Assembly: GCA_024233085.1 (NCBI GenBank)
Contig: JACKQC010000021.1
Location: 1-64,000 of the forward strand
Direction of reading: 5' to 3'
DNA length: 64,000 bases
Source of the DNA: Akkermansiaceae bacterium
Lineage (GTDB): Bacteria; Verrucomicrobiota; Verrucomicrobiia; Verrucomicrobiales; DEV007
The notes below the pieces were generated by a model, which was given only the letters and a program-made list of their open reading frames with translations, was not told the DNA's origin and made no database searches. Position numbers and translations under genes: made by a program. Shown one piece after another: positions 7,838 through 15,499 of this stretch; position 1 is the first letter of the stretch, and the number at the start of each line of letters is the position of its first letter.

Positions 7838-10642
7838 ATGGCTTACCCTTTCCCCGCTCGCCGAAGCCGCGCCCCACGGGCGAGGGAGATGAGCGTCTTT
7901 TTTGCCGTGGCGGCGGTGGCGGCCGTTTCTTCGTTCGCGGCGGAAAAAGCCCCCTCGAAAGGCGAAAAACTCTTCGCGCTGACCGTGCGGCCCCTTTTCG
8001 CGGAGAAATGTTTCGGCTGCCACGGGGAGGACCCGGAAAAGATCAAGGGCGACTACGTGATGACCGACCGCGAGTCCCTGCTGAAAGGCGGCGAAACCTA
8101 CGGCAAGGACGCGGTGGTGGTGGGCGACGGCGCGAAGAGCCCGCTCTACGCCATGGTGTTGCGGGAGGAGCCCGATTTCGAGATGCCGCCGAAGGAGGCC
8201 GACCAACTCACCCGCCAGGAAGCCGACGCGATCCGCGACTGGATCGACGCCGGAGCGCCATGGCCGGAGGACGCGCGGATCGCGTGGATTCAGAAAAACC
8301 ACGCCCCGGGCGTGACGGTGAAAACCTCCGGCGGACTCAACGACGGCTGGACCCACCGCCGCTACGATCCGGCCGGGCTGTGGGCCTATCGCCCGGTGAA
8401 GGCGCCCGACCCAACAGGGTTGGGTGAGGGACTCAACCCTGTTGACTCCCTGATCGGCGCCGCGCTGGCCGAAAAGGGCCTGAAAGCGGCCCCTAGGGCC
8501 GATCCGCGGACCCTGATCCGCCGGGTGACCTTTGACCTCACCGGTCTGCCGCCGAAGCCGGAGGAAATCGAGGCCTTCGCGGCGGCGGCGGAACGGGACG
8601 CCGAGGGCGCCTGGCGCGATCTGGTGGATCGGCTGCTGGACAGTCCGCAATATGGCGAGCAATGGGCGCGGCACTGGCTGGATGTGGTGCGCTACGCGGA
8701 CAGTTCGGGCTTCGCCAACGACTACGAGCGTCCCAATACCTGGCGTTACCGCGACTACGTGATCCGCGCCTTCAACGAGGACAAGCCCTACGATCAGTTC
8801 ATCCGCGAGCAAATCGCCGGCGACGAGATCGACCGGGGCGATCCCGAGATGCTGATCGCGGTCGGCTTCCTCCGGATGGGGCCGTGGGAACACACCGGGA
8901 TGAGCGTGGCAAAGGTGACGCGGCAGCTCTTCCTGGACGACATCACCGACTCGGTCGGGCAGGTTTTCCTGGCCCAGGCGCTGCAATGCGCGCGGTGTCA
9001 CGACCACAAATTCGACCCGGTGCCGACGCGGGATTACTACGCGATGCAGGCGGTCTTCGCGACGACGCAGTTCGCCGAGGTCGACGCGCCCTGGTTGCCG
9101 GAGGAGAACACCGGCGGCATGGAAGAGGACGAGCGTTACCATCGGCTGAGAGACGAGGCCAACGAGGCGCTGCTGGCGCGGCTCTCGGAAAAACAACGCG
9201 AATACGAGCGGGCGTGGTTCGCGGAAAAGGGGCTGCCCTACCGGAGCCGCGCGGAGGCGAAGAAGGCGAAGGCGCCGGCGAAGGACCTGCCGCCGGGCAA
9301 GCTCTTTCGGACGCCGGACGAGTTCGGGCAGGAGCGGATCGGACGGAAATGGGACAACCGGTTCGGGTGGGAGTTCGACCGATACCGGCCGATCGCCTAC
9401 ACGGTTTACGATGGCAAGACCCGCACGGTGAAGGCCGAGTACAACCGCCTGGAGATGCCCGGGGACCCGATGAAGGAGGGCGAACTGGAAAAGACGGCCA
9501 TCCTGCAGACGGGCAATCCCTTCGCCCCGGCCGCTCCGGTGAAGCCCGGAGTGCTGAGCGCGGTGCCGGGCGGGCTGGATACCGCGATTCCCGACGCCGT
9601 GTCGGGCCGGCGCACGGCCCTGGCGGACTGGATCGCCAGCCCGGAAAACACGCTGACGGCGCGGGTGATGGCCAACCGGGTATGGCTCTGGCATTTCGGG
9701 CGCGGGCTCGCGGGAAATCCGAACAACTTCGGCTCAACCGGCAAGCGCCCGACGCACCCGGAGCTGCTCGACTGGCTGGCGAACGAGCTGGTCACGAACG
9801 GCTGGTCGATCAAGCACCTGCACCGCGTCATCCTGAGTTCGGAGGCCTACCGGCGATCCTGCGAGCATCCGGACGCGGCTTCGGTGAGGGAGAAGGACCC
9901 GAACGGCGCCGATTACGCGGCCTTTCCGCCCCGTCGGCTGTCGGCTGAGGAGATCCGCGACGCGATGCTGGCGGTGTCGGGCGAGCTGAATCCGGAGATG
10001 GGCGGCATTCCCGCCCGGCCGGACATGAATCTGGAGGCGGCGCTCCAGCCGCGGATGATCATGGGCACCTTCGCCCCGAGCTACGTGCCCAACCCGCGGC
10101 CCGAGCAGCGCAACCGCCGCACCATCTACGCGCACAAGACGCGGGGGCAGCGCGATCCGTTTCTGGAGACCTTCAACCAGCCGGGGCCGGACAAGTCGTG
10201 CGAGCTGCGAGACAGTTCCAACGTCACGCCGCAGGTGTTTTCCCTCCTGAACAGCGAGGAATCCGCCGACCGGGCGCTGGCCTTCGCGGCGCGGGTGCTG
10301 GGCGAATCCAACACGCCGGAGTCGGCGGTGGAGCGGGCCTTCCGGCTGGCCTTCGGCCGCGCGCCGTCGGCGGAGGAGGCGGCATCGGCCTTGGCGCACT
10401 GGCGGGAATGCGAGAAACTCCAGGCCGGTGTCAATCCGCCAAAGCGGGAATGGCCCGCGGAGGTCGTGCGGGAGGCGAACGAGGAGAACACGGGCAAGCC
10501 CTTCACCTTCACGGAACGGCTTTTCGTTTACGAGGATTATGTGCCGGACCTTCAGCCCGGCGATGCGGACGCGCGGACGCGGGGCTTCGCGGACCTGTGC
10601 TTGATGCTGTTCAACGCGAACGAATTTGTGTATGTCTATTGA
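7838..10642 (+). CDS. PSCyt1/DUF1549/DUF1553 planctomycete-type cytochrome protein
   Basis: 934 residues from the ATG at 7838; an ATG at 7889 would also leave a signal peptide (SVFFAVAAVAAVSSFA). Domains in order: PSCyt1 c-type haem domain with CFGCH at residues 58-62, DUF1549 (PSCyt2) with a second CARCH motif near residue 388, and DUF1553 in the C-terminal half (RTALADWIASPEN through the WLWHFGRG region). These proteins are abundant in Planctomycetes and Verrucomicrobia, almost always next to a DUF1501 gene as here (11-nt gap), and are thought to take part in periplasmic electron transfer or polysaccharide use; the biochemistry is unsettled. Codons 191-204 are made by a 41-bp palindromic repeat inserted in the linker between PSCyt1 and DUF1549. 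Confidence 0.9.
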   Translation: MAYPFPARRSRAPRAREMSVFFAVAAVAAVSSFAAEKAPSKGEKLFALTVRPLFAEKCFGCHGEDPEKIKGDYVMTDRESLLKGGETYGKDAVVVGDGAKSPLYAMVLREEPDFEMPPKEADQLTRQEADAIRDWIDAGAPWPEDARIAWIQKNHAPGVTVKTSGGLNDGWTHRRYDPAGLWAYRPVKAPDPTGLGEGLNPVDSLIGAALAEKGLKAAPRADPRTLIRRVTFDLTGLPPKPEEIEAFAAAAERDAEGAWRDLVDRLLDSPQYGEQWARHWLDVVRYADSSGFANDYERPNTWRYRDYVIRAFNEDKPYDQFIREQIAGDEIDRGDPEMLIAVGFLRMGPWEHTGMSVAKVTRQLFLDDITDSVGQVFLAQALQCARCHDHKFDPVPTRDYYAMQAVFATTQFAEVDAPWLPEENTGGMEEDERYHRLRDEANEALLARLSEKQREYERAWFAEKGLPYRSRAEAKKAKAPAKDLPPGKLFRTPDEFGQERIGRKWDNRFGWEFDRYRPIAYTVYDGKTRTVKAEYNRLEMPGDPMKEGELEKTAILQTGNPFAPAAPVKPGVLSAVPGGLDTAIPDAVSGRRTALADWIASPENTLTARVMANRVWLWHFGRGLAGNPNNFGSTGKRPTHPELLDWLANELVTNGWSIKHLHRVILSSEAYRRSCEHPDAASVREKDPNGADYAAFPPRRLSAEEIRDAMLAVSGELNPEMGGIPARPDMNLEAALQPRMIMGTFAPSYVPNPRPEQRNRRTIYAHKTRGQRDPFLETFNQPGPDKSCELRDSSNVTPQVFSLLNSEESADRALAFAARVLGESNTPESAVERAFRLAFGRAPSAEEAASALAHWRECEKLQAGVNPPKREWPAEVVREANEENTGKPFTFTERLFVYEDYVPDLQPGDADARTRGFADLCLMLFNANEFVYVY
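8408..8448. repeat. 41-bp palindromic element, copy 1, inside a CDS
   Basis: Two 19-bp arms (GACCCAACAGGGTTGGGT-type and its near reverse complement) around a short centre. The arms here are less perfect than in other copies, but the length is exactly 41 bp. It lies in frame inside the PSCyt1/DUF1549 gene and encodes DPTGLGEGLNPVDS. Confidence 0.9.
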
Positions 10643-10653
10643 CTGCGGGTGAC

Positions 10654-12033
10654 ATGAAAACCAGGCGCGAATTTCTCCACGGACTGAACGCGAGCCTCGG
10701 CGGCGTGGCTTTTACCGGTATGCTGGCCAGGGAAGCCCGGGGGGCGACGAAGGAGCCGCATTTTCCCGAGGCGAAGGCCAAGCGCTGCATCTTTCTCTAC
10801 ATGGAGGGCGGGCCGTCGCACATCGACACCTTCGATCCGAAGCCGCGGCTGCGGGACCTGCACCTGAAGGAGTTCACCCGCGAGGGCGAGGAACAGTCGG
10901 CGATGTCGAGCGGGAAGCGCTACTACGTGCAAAGCCCGTTCGAATTCGTCAAGGCCGGCCAGTCGGGCGCGGACATGTGCTCGCTGTGGGAGAATCTCGC
11001 CGGCGTGGCGGACGAGCTGTGCTTTTACCGGGGGTTGCAGGTCGATTCGGTGAATCACCCAACGGCCAACTATCACGTCAACACCGGCAACCAGTTCGGC
11101 GGCGATCCGGCCGTCGGAGCCTGGGTGAACCACGGGCTCGGCTCGGAAAACGAGGATCTCCCCGGCTTCGTGGTGCTGCCCGAGCTGGCCTATCCGCAGG
11201 GCGGCGCGGCGAACTGGTCGAACGGCTACCTGCCGACGAGTTTCCAGGGCACGCCGCTGCGGCCGAAAGGATCGCCGCTGCTCGATATCCGGCCCCAACC
11301 GGGCACCACGCTCGAGCATCAGCGGAAAAACCTCGACTTCCTCGCCACGCTGAACCGCGAACACGCCGGGCGGCATCCGGGCCACGAGGAACTGGCGGCG
11401 CGGATGAAAAACTACGAGCTGGCCTATCGCATGCAGACGCAGGTGCCGGACATCGTGGATCTCGATCGGGAACCCGCCGCGGTCCTCGAAAAATACGGCA
11501 TCGGCAAGGAACCGACCGACAGCGTCGGGCGCCGCTGTCTGCTGGCGCGCAAGCTGGTGGAAAAAGGCGTGCGTTTCGTGCAGCTCTACGCCGGCACCTG
11601 GGACTCGCACGACTACATCGCCAAGGCGCACGGGGCGCTGATCCCCGCCGTGGACCGGCCCATCGCGGCGCTGATTTCCGATCTGAAGGAGCGCGGCATG
11701 CTCAAGGACACGCTGGTCGTGTGGATGGGCGAGTTCGGCCGCACCCCGGACAACGGCATTCGCGGCGGCGGCCTCGCCTACGGACGCGATCACAATCCCA
11801 AGGCCATGACGGTCTGGCTGGCCGGGGGAGGCGTGAAGGCCGGGCACACGATCGGGGCGACGGACGAGATCGGCGGCGAGGCGGTGGAATGCGTCCATCA
11901 CCTGCGCGATTTCCACGTCACCCTGCTGAAGCTGCTGGGACTCGACGACAACCGGCTGACCTACTTCCATGCTGGCCGCTTCAAGCAGCTTTCCCAGTTC
12001 GGCGGGGAGGCCATCGCCGACCTGATCGCCTGA
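10654..12033 (+). CDS. DUF1501 family protein, Tat-exported
   Basis: 459 residues. It begins TRREFLHG, a twin-arginine motif, followed by a hydrophobic stretch, so it is probably exported folded by Tat. DUF1501 has an alkaline-phosphatase/sulfatase-like fold; visible landmarks are FLYMEGGPSHIDTFDPKP near residue 48 and VWMGEFGRTPDN and GRDHNP in the C-terminal half, all typical of the family. It follows the PSCyt1/DUF1549/DUF1553 gene after 11 nt and is surely co-transcribed with it, the standard PVC pairing. The substrate and reaction are not established for the family. The start is chosen by the Tat motif; the longer open frame upstream overlaps the preceding gene. Confidence 0.9.
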   Translation: MKTRREFLHGLNASLGGVAFTGMLAREARGATKEPHFPEAKAKRCIFLYMEGGPSHIDTFDPKPRLRDLHLKEFTREGEEQSAMSSGKRYYVQSPFEFVKAGQSGADMCSLWENLAGVADELCFYRGLQVDSVNHPTANYHVNTGNQFGGDPAVGAWVNHGLGSENEDLPGFVVLPELAYPQGGAANWSNGYLPTSFQGTPLRPKGSPLLDIRPQPGTTLEHQRKNLDFLATLNREHAGRHPGHEELAARMKNYELAYRMQTQVPDIVDLDREPAAVLEKYGIGKEPTDSVGRRCLLARKLVEKGVRFVQLYAGTWDSHDYIAKAHGALIPAVDRPIAALISDLKERGMLKDTLVVWMGEFGRTPDNGIRGGGLAYGRDHNPKAMTVWLAGGGVKAGHTIGATDEIGGEAVECVHHLRDFHVTLLKLLGLDDNRLTYFHAGRFKQLSQFGGEAIADLIA

Positions 12034-12054
12034 CCGCCGCCGCGTCGGCGGGTC
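12032..12054. terminator. Possible shared hairpin between convergent genes
   Basis: GACCGCCG and CGGCGGGTC pair with one bulge around a short loop. The hairpin overlaps the stop codons of both convergent genes in a 19-nt gap. There is no T tract on either strand, so Rho-independent termination is not demonstrated. Confidence 0.35.
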
Positions 12055-12787
12055 ATTCCGGCTTCGGTTCTGGAGCCGACGGGGCCGGGGCGGGTTCGGG
12101 CCCGGCTTTTTTCTCCGGCGTCTCGATCGGATACAAGGCGTCCCCGGGTTTCACCCGGCCGGACTTGAGGAGCGAGGCCTGGGCATCCGGCGGGTAGTGA
12201 CCGCTCACGTATTTGCCGTGGTCGAAGACGGCGTCCCACATCAGCGTCCGGTCCTCGGCGTAGTCGACGACGTGACCGTCCCACTGGAGGTTTTCGACAA
12301 AGGCCCCGCTCCAGCGCGGGCTGCCATCCTCGAAGAAAGTCCGGTGCGGCCCGATGGCGTGCTCGCCCCGCCAGGCGGCGTCGCGTTTCAGGTTGCCGTT
12401 CTCGAACCACTCGCGGTGGTGGATCTTCACCCCCTGGCTGAAATCCTGGATGCGGTAGAGGGCGCCGCTCGGGTAGTAGTGAATCTCGGGGCCGTGTTTT
12501 TTCCCGTCCTGATAGTTCGCGAAGTAGCGGATGTTGAAAAACTTGTCGCTGTTGACGATGGCCCCGGTGTAGGGCTTTTCGCTCTCCTTCAGGCGAAAGA
12601 GCCCGTCCGGTCCCTCCCCGATTTCACCGCGGTTCGGGAAGGCCTTGCGCCGGGCGGGCTCGGAGGCGTCGGCGCCGGGGGCGGCCTTTTTTCCGCAGGC
12701 CGCGCCGAGCATCAGGCAGCCGAGGCCGAGCGGCAGCCAGAGGGCGGCGGGCGAAAAGACGCGGAACGACCGGGGAAAGGAGATCAT
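12053..12787 (-). CDS. MORN/YwqK-like repeat lipoprotein
   Basis: 244 residues from the ATG at 12785-12787. The N-terminus has a hydrophobic core (ALWLPLGLGCLMLGAAC) ending at a Cys that could be lipidated, although LGAAC is not an ideal lipobox. The mature part contains MORN-like units of the YwqK type, where YxxGxxxGxxxxYYxxG elements recur: YQDGKKHGPEIHYYPSG, WFENGNLKRDAAW, FFEDGSPRWSGAF. Such proteins are usually surface or periplasmic and of unknown function; the 'antitoxin YwqK' label often attached to them is not supported by anything here. It is divergent from the DUF1444 gene. Confidence 0.7.
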   Translation of the reverse strand: MISFPRSFRVFSPAALWLPLGLGCLMLGAACGKKAAPGADASEPARRKAFPNRGEIGEGPDGLFRLKESEKPYTGAIVNSDKFFNIRYFANYQDGKKHGPEIHYYPSGALYRIQDFSQGVKIHHREWFENGNLKRDAAWRGEHAIGPHRTFFEDGSPRWSGAFVENLQWDGHVVDYAEDRTLMWDAVFDHGKYVSGHYPPDAQASLLKSGRVKPGDALYPIETPEKKAGPEPAPAPSAPEPKPE

Positions 12788-12880
12788 GGGGCGGCAATGT
12801 GAATCCGCGCCCCCCGGACGCAAGGACGATCTTTTGGAGGCGGTTGCAATCCCCCGGGGGCGGTGATAGAGAGACACCGG

Positions 12881-13729
12881 ATGCTCAGACGCCTGCTAAG
12901 CGCCTTCTCGAAGGCTCCCGACGAAACGCCGCTGTCGGCGGTCGATTTCTCGAGGCTCTATGGAGCTTACTTGAAGAGGATGGCTCCCGATTGCCGGTTC
13001 GAGAGCGCCGGCGAGTTGCAGCTTCGCGTCAGCTTCGGCGAAAAGGGCAGCCACACCGTCTTCCTCGACAACGCCTACAGCCAGTACCTCGCCCATCCGG
13101 AGCGGCGCGACGAGATCCTCGAGGTCTACATCGGCTCCCTCCTCGAGGCGCTTCAGGAGGAGACCCACAAGATCGACGCCGAACGCATCGTGCCCGTCAT
13201 CAAGGACCGCGGCTGGCTCGAGGGCGTCAAGGAATCCCTGCTCGCCCGCGGAGCCGACGCCGAGAGCCTGCCCGACTACGTCAGCGAAAACTACAACTCC
13301 GAACTCGCCATCTTTTTCGCGGAGGACAACGAGCGCAACATCCGCTACCTCACCGAGGATGCCTTCGAGGAACTTCAGATCGACCGCGAAACCCTGCGCG
13401 AACGGGCAATCGCCAACCTCCGGCGTCTCGTCCCGCAAATCGAGGTGATGGGCGAGGGCGGCACCTACATGATCACCGCCGGAGGCGACTACGAGGCGAG
13501 CCTGATCCTGATCGACTCCGTCTGGGAGGACGGCCGGATGGAGGTGGACGGGGAAATCCTCGTCGCCATCCCGGCCCGGGACCTCCTGATCGTCTCGGGC
13601 ACGGGCAACCCCGAAGCCATCGAGCGGCTCCGGCAGGTCGCCAGCGAGGGCAACGCCCAGTTTGCCTACAACCTTTCGCCGGTGCTTTTTGTGCGCCGGA
13701 ATGGTGTTTTTGAGGTTTTCGAAGGTTAA
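12881..13729 (+). CDS. DUF1444 (YtpQ-like) protein
   Basis: 282 residues, cytoplasmic, no signal peptide. The layout matches DUF1444/UPF0354 (Bacillus YtpQ): an N-terminal strand-rich part with FLDNAYSQYL, a central IVPVIKDRGWL segment, then IFFAEDNERNIRYLTEDAFEEL and a C-terminal LIVSGTGNPEAI and SPVLFVRRNGVFEVF. No enzyme activity is known for the family. I start at the ATG at 12881, which has GAGAG about 8 nt upstream; a GTG at 12863 is in frame but weaker. It is followed after 96 nt by a small ankyrin gene on the same strand, probably one operon. Confidence 0.75.
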   Translation: MLRRLLSAFSKAPDETPLSAVDFSRLYGAYLKRMAPDCRFESAGELQLRVSFGEKGSHTVFLDNAYSQYLAHPERRDEILEVYIGSLLEALQEETHKIDAERIVPVIKDRGWLEGVKESLLARGADAESLPDYVSENYNSELAIFFAEDNERNIRYLTEDAFEELQIDRETLRERAIANLRRLVPQIEVMGEGGTYMITAGGDYEASLILIDSVWEDGRMEVDGEILVAIPARDLLIVSGTGNPEAIERLRQVASEGNAQFAYNLSPVLFVRRNGVFEVFEG

Positions 13730-13825
13730 GAGTTGGCTATATTTAAGGCTTTCGAAGAAAAAGGCCGGAACTGTCCCCGATCTTTTCCCGAACCCGCCTT
13801 CCCGAAACTCTGCCCTCTCGACCGC

Positions 13826-14593
13826 ATGAGCGATCCCGTCGCGAACTGTACCCTGGAATTGGCCTGCACCGTCGGCTCCATCTGCAACGCCGAAGACGCG
13901 CTCGAAGACGGCGCCGACGTCAATTTCGGCGGTGGCGCCCCGCTTTTCGCCGCCATCTTCAACCGAAATCGCGACATGATCGCCTACCTGCTCGATCACG
14001 GGGCGGACGCCTCGTTTTTCGTCGCCGAGGCCCGGTTGCGGGTGCTCGGGGCCGATCGCGCGGCGCTGATCGAGGCCCTGATGGAGGGCGCTCCGCCGGA
14101 TCCGAACGCGATCGATCCCGTCACCATGGCGGAGTTGCACCAGGAACTCCGCGACAGCGGCATCGAGAGCCCCATCAAAAACGGCGATTGGGACGGCCTG
14201 AACCGATTCAGCGACAAGCTCGGGCGCATCGGGGCCGAGGCGGCCCGGGCGCTGGTGGAGGAGGCGCTCGATCTGCTGCGGCCGGCCAAGGCTTTCGGCG
14301 ACGCCGCCCTGCTCGAGTCCGTGAAAGCGGAGAAGAAAAAACTCGCCGCCATTTCCGAGCGCTATCGGGAGGCCGCCGAGGACATCGAAAACCTCGCCAC
14401 GCTCTTCCTGATGCAGTCCAACGATCCCGCCGCCAACGCCGAGCCGGCCCCGTTCGAGGTGGCCGATCCCGCGCCGGAGGCGGGCGGGGACGAGCTTCCG
14501 CCAGACACATCCGAAGCCGGGACCGCCGATCGGGACGAATCGGGCACGGAAAAATCTTCGCCGCCCCCGCCCGTCGCGGTCGGGATCGGCTGA
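13826..14593 (+). CDS. Small ankyrin-repeat protein
   Basis: 255 residues from the ATG at 13826; the frame is open back to a TTG at 13733, but MSDPVAN is the better start. It has at least two ankyrin-like units near the N-terminus (ALEDGADVNFGGGAPLFAAI and MIAYLLDHGADASFFV), then a long helical, acidic stretch and a low-complexity C-terminus rich in Pro, Glu and Ala. No signal peptide. Probably a cytoplasmic protein-binding partner; the DUF1444 protein just upstream is the natural candidate, which is inference from position only. The gene ends 5 nt before the convergent CHAD gene. Confidence 0.65.
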   Translation: MSDPVANCTLELACTVGSICNAEDALEDGADVNFGGGAPLFAAIFNRNRDMIAYLLDHGADASFFVAEARLRVLGADRAALIEALMEGAPPDPNAIDPVTMAELHQELRDSGIESPIKNGDWDGLNRFSDKLGRIGAEAARALVEEALDLLRPAKAFGDAALLESVKAEKKKLAAISERYREAAEDIENLATLFLMQSNDPAANAEPAPFEVADPAPEAGGDELPPDTSEAGTADRDESGTEKSSPPPPVAVGIG

Positions 14594-14598
14594 CGATG

Positions 14599-15453
14599 TC
14601 ATGAGGCCGGACGACGGAGGAAAACCAGGCGACCGAGCCGCATGGCGGAGCGCTGGACGGCGCGTTCGGCGCGAACGATGGCGCGGGTGAGCCGGCCGTG
14701 GGCCTCGGGCGAGAGGGCGCCCTTCCGGAGGGCGCGATCGGCGATCGCCGCCAGGTTGGCGAGGTCGTTGCGCTCGCCCAGCCGGGTGCCGAGGCGCGAA
14801 ATCCGCGCGTCGAAGGGACCGGACGCGCGCCCCGAGAGCGCGGCGGCGAACTCGCGCTGATAACGCCATTGTTTGACCGCCTTGCGCCACTCGTGCCAAA
14901 TCTCGGGATCGTCCCCGTTTCGGCGCGCCACCAGACAGTCGCGCCGGGCGCGGCCCCGCGAACGCCGAAGCTGGCGCCGCAGTTCCCGCCGCACCCGTTT
15001 CGCGTCGGACCAGTCGAGCCCGTTCCAGGCCGCGATTTCGTCGTCGAGGTGGCGGATGACCGTTTCGAGGGTCTCGACCCAACAGGGTTGGGTCGGTGAC
15101 TCAACCCTGTTGGGTCCGAAAGCGTCCAGCAAGGCGGCGAAAGCGGTCCTTTCCGCCGTTTCGGGGGCATTTTCGGCCAGTTTACGAGCCAGCTCGAGCG
15201 ACACCGCCCGGTCGCGCGCGTGGGAGAGCAGGCCCGAAAGCTCGCGCAGCGCGTCCCGCCGCGCGCGTGAAAGGTCTTTCCCCGCGATGCCGGAGGCCAG
15301 CCGCCACGCGGCCCGCAGACGTTTCGTGGCGACGCGCAGGCGGTGGACGATTTCCTCGTCCTCCAGCGACTCGGGACCGGCGAGCGACGCCCGCGCCTCG
15401 CGGGCGCAGGCGGCGCAGAGGGAGGAAAGGGTGGTGGCTTCGGTGGCGGTCAC
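14599..15453 (-). CDS. CHAD domain protein
   Basis: 284 residues filled by a CHAD (conserved histidine alpha-helical) domain: VHRLRVATKRLRAAWRL near residue 36, then HARDRAVSLELA, and WHEWRKAVKQWRYQREF in the second half. CHAD proteins bind inorganic polyphosphate through clustered His, Arg and Lys; no CYTH phosphatase domain is attached here. Residues about 113-127 (NRVESPTQPCWVE) are encoded by a 41-bp palindromic repeat lying in the loop between the two halves. Because 41 is not a multiple of three, extra or lost bases must have restored the frame. It is followed on the same strand by the DUF2339 gene across about 46 nt. Confidence 0.85.
   Translation of the reverse strand: MTATEATTLSSLCAACAREARASLAGPESLEDEEIVHRLRVATKRLRAAWRLASGIAGKDLSRARRDALRELSGLLSHARDRAVSLELARKLAENAPETAERTAFAALLDAFGPNRVESPTQPCWVETLETVIRHLDDEIAAWNGLDWSDAKRVRRELRRQLRRSRGRARRDCLVARRNGDDPEIWHEWRKAVKQWRYQREFAAALSGRASGPFDARISRLGTRLGERNDLANLAAIADRALRKGALSPEAHGRLTRAIVRAERAVQRSAMRLGRLVFLRRPAS
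15076..15116. repeat. 41-bp palindromic element, copy 2, inside a CDS
   Basis: Near-perfect copy: arm GACCCAACAGGGTTGGGTC, spacer GGT, arm GACTCAACCCTGTTGGGTC. The arms pair at 18 of 19 positions. It lies within the CHAD gene, which reads through it on the minus strand. Confidence 0.95.
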
Positions 15454-15499
15454 GGATTTGGAAAACCCGCCGGAGACATGCCACGCCGAGGCGGGGACT

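Noticed and set aside
6296..9694. An 1132-residue open frame on the minus strand
   Set aside because: It lies antisense to the phosphodiesterase-like and PSCyt1 genes, has no signal peptide or domain, and its His/Arg-rich composition is that of an antisense shadow of GC-rich codons.
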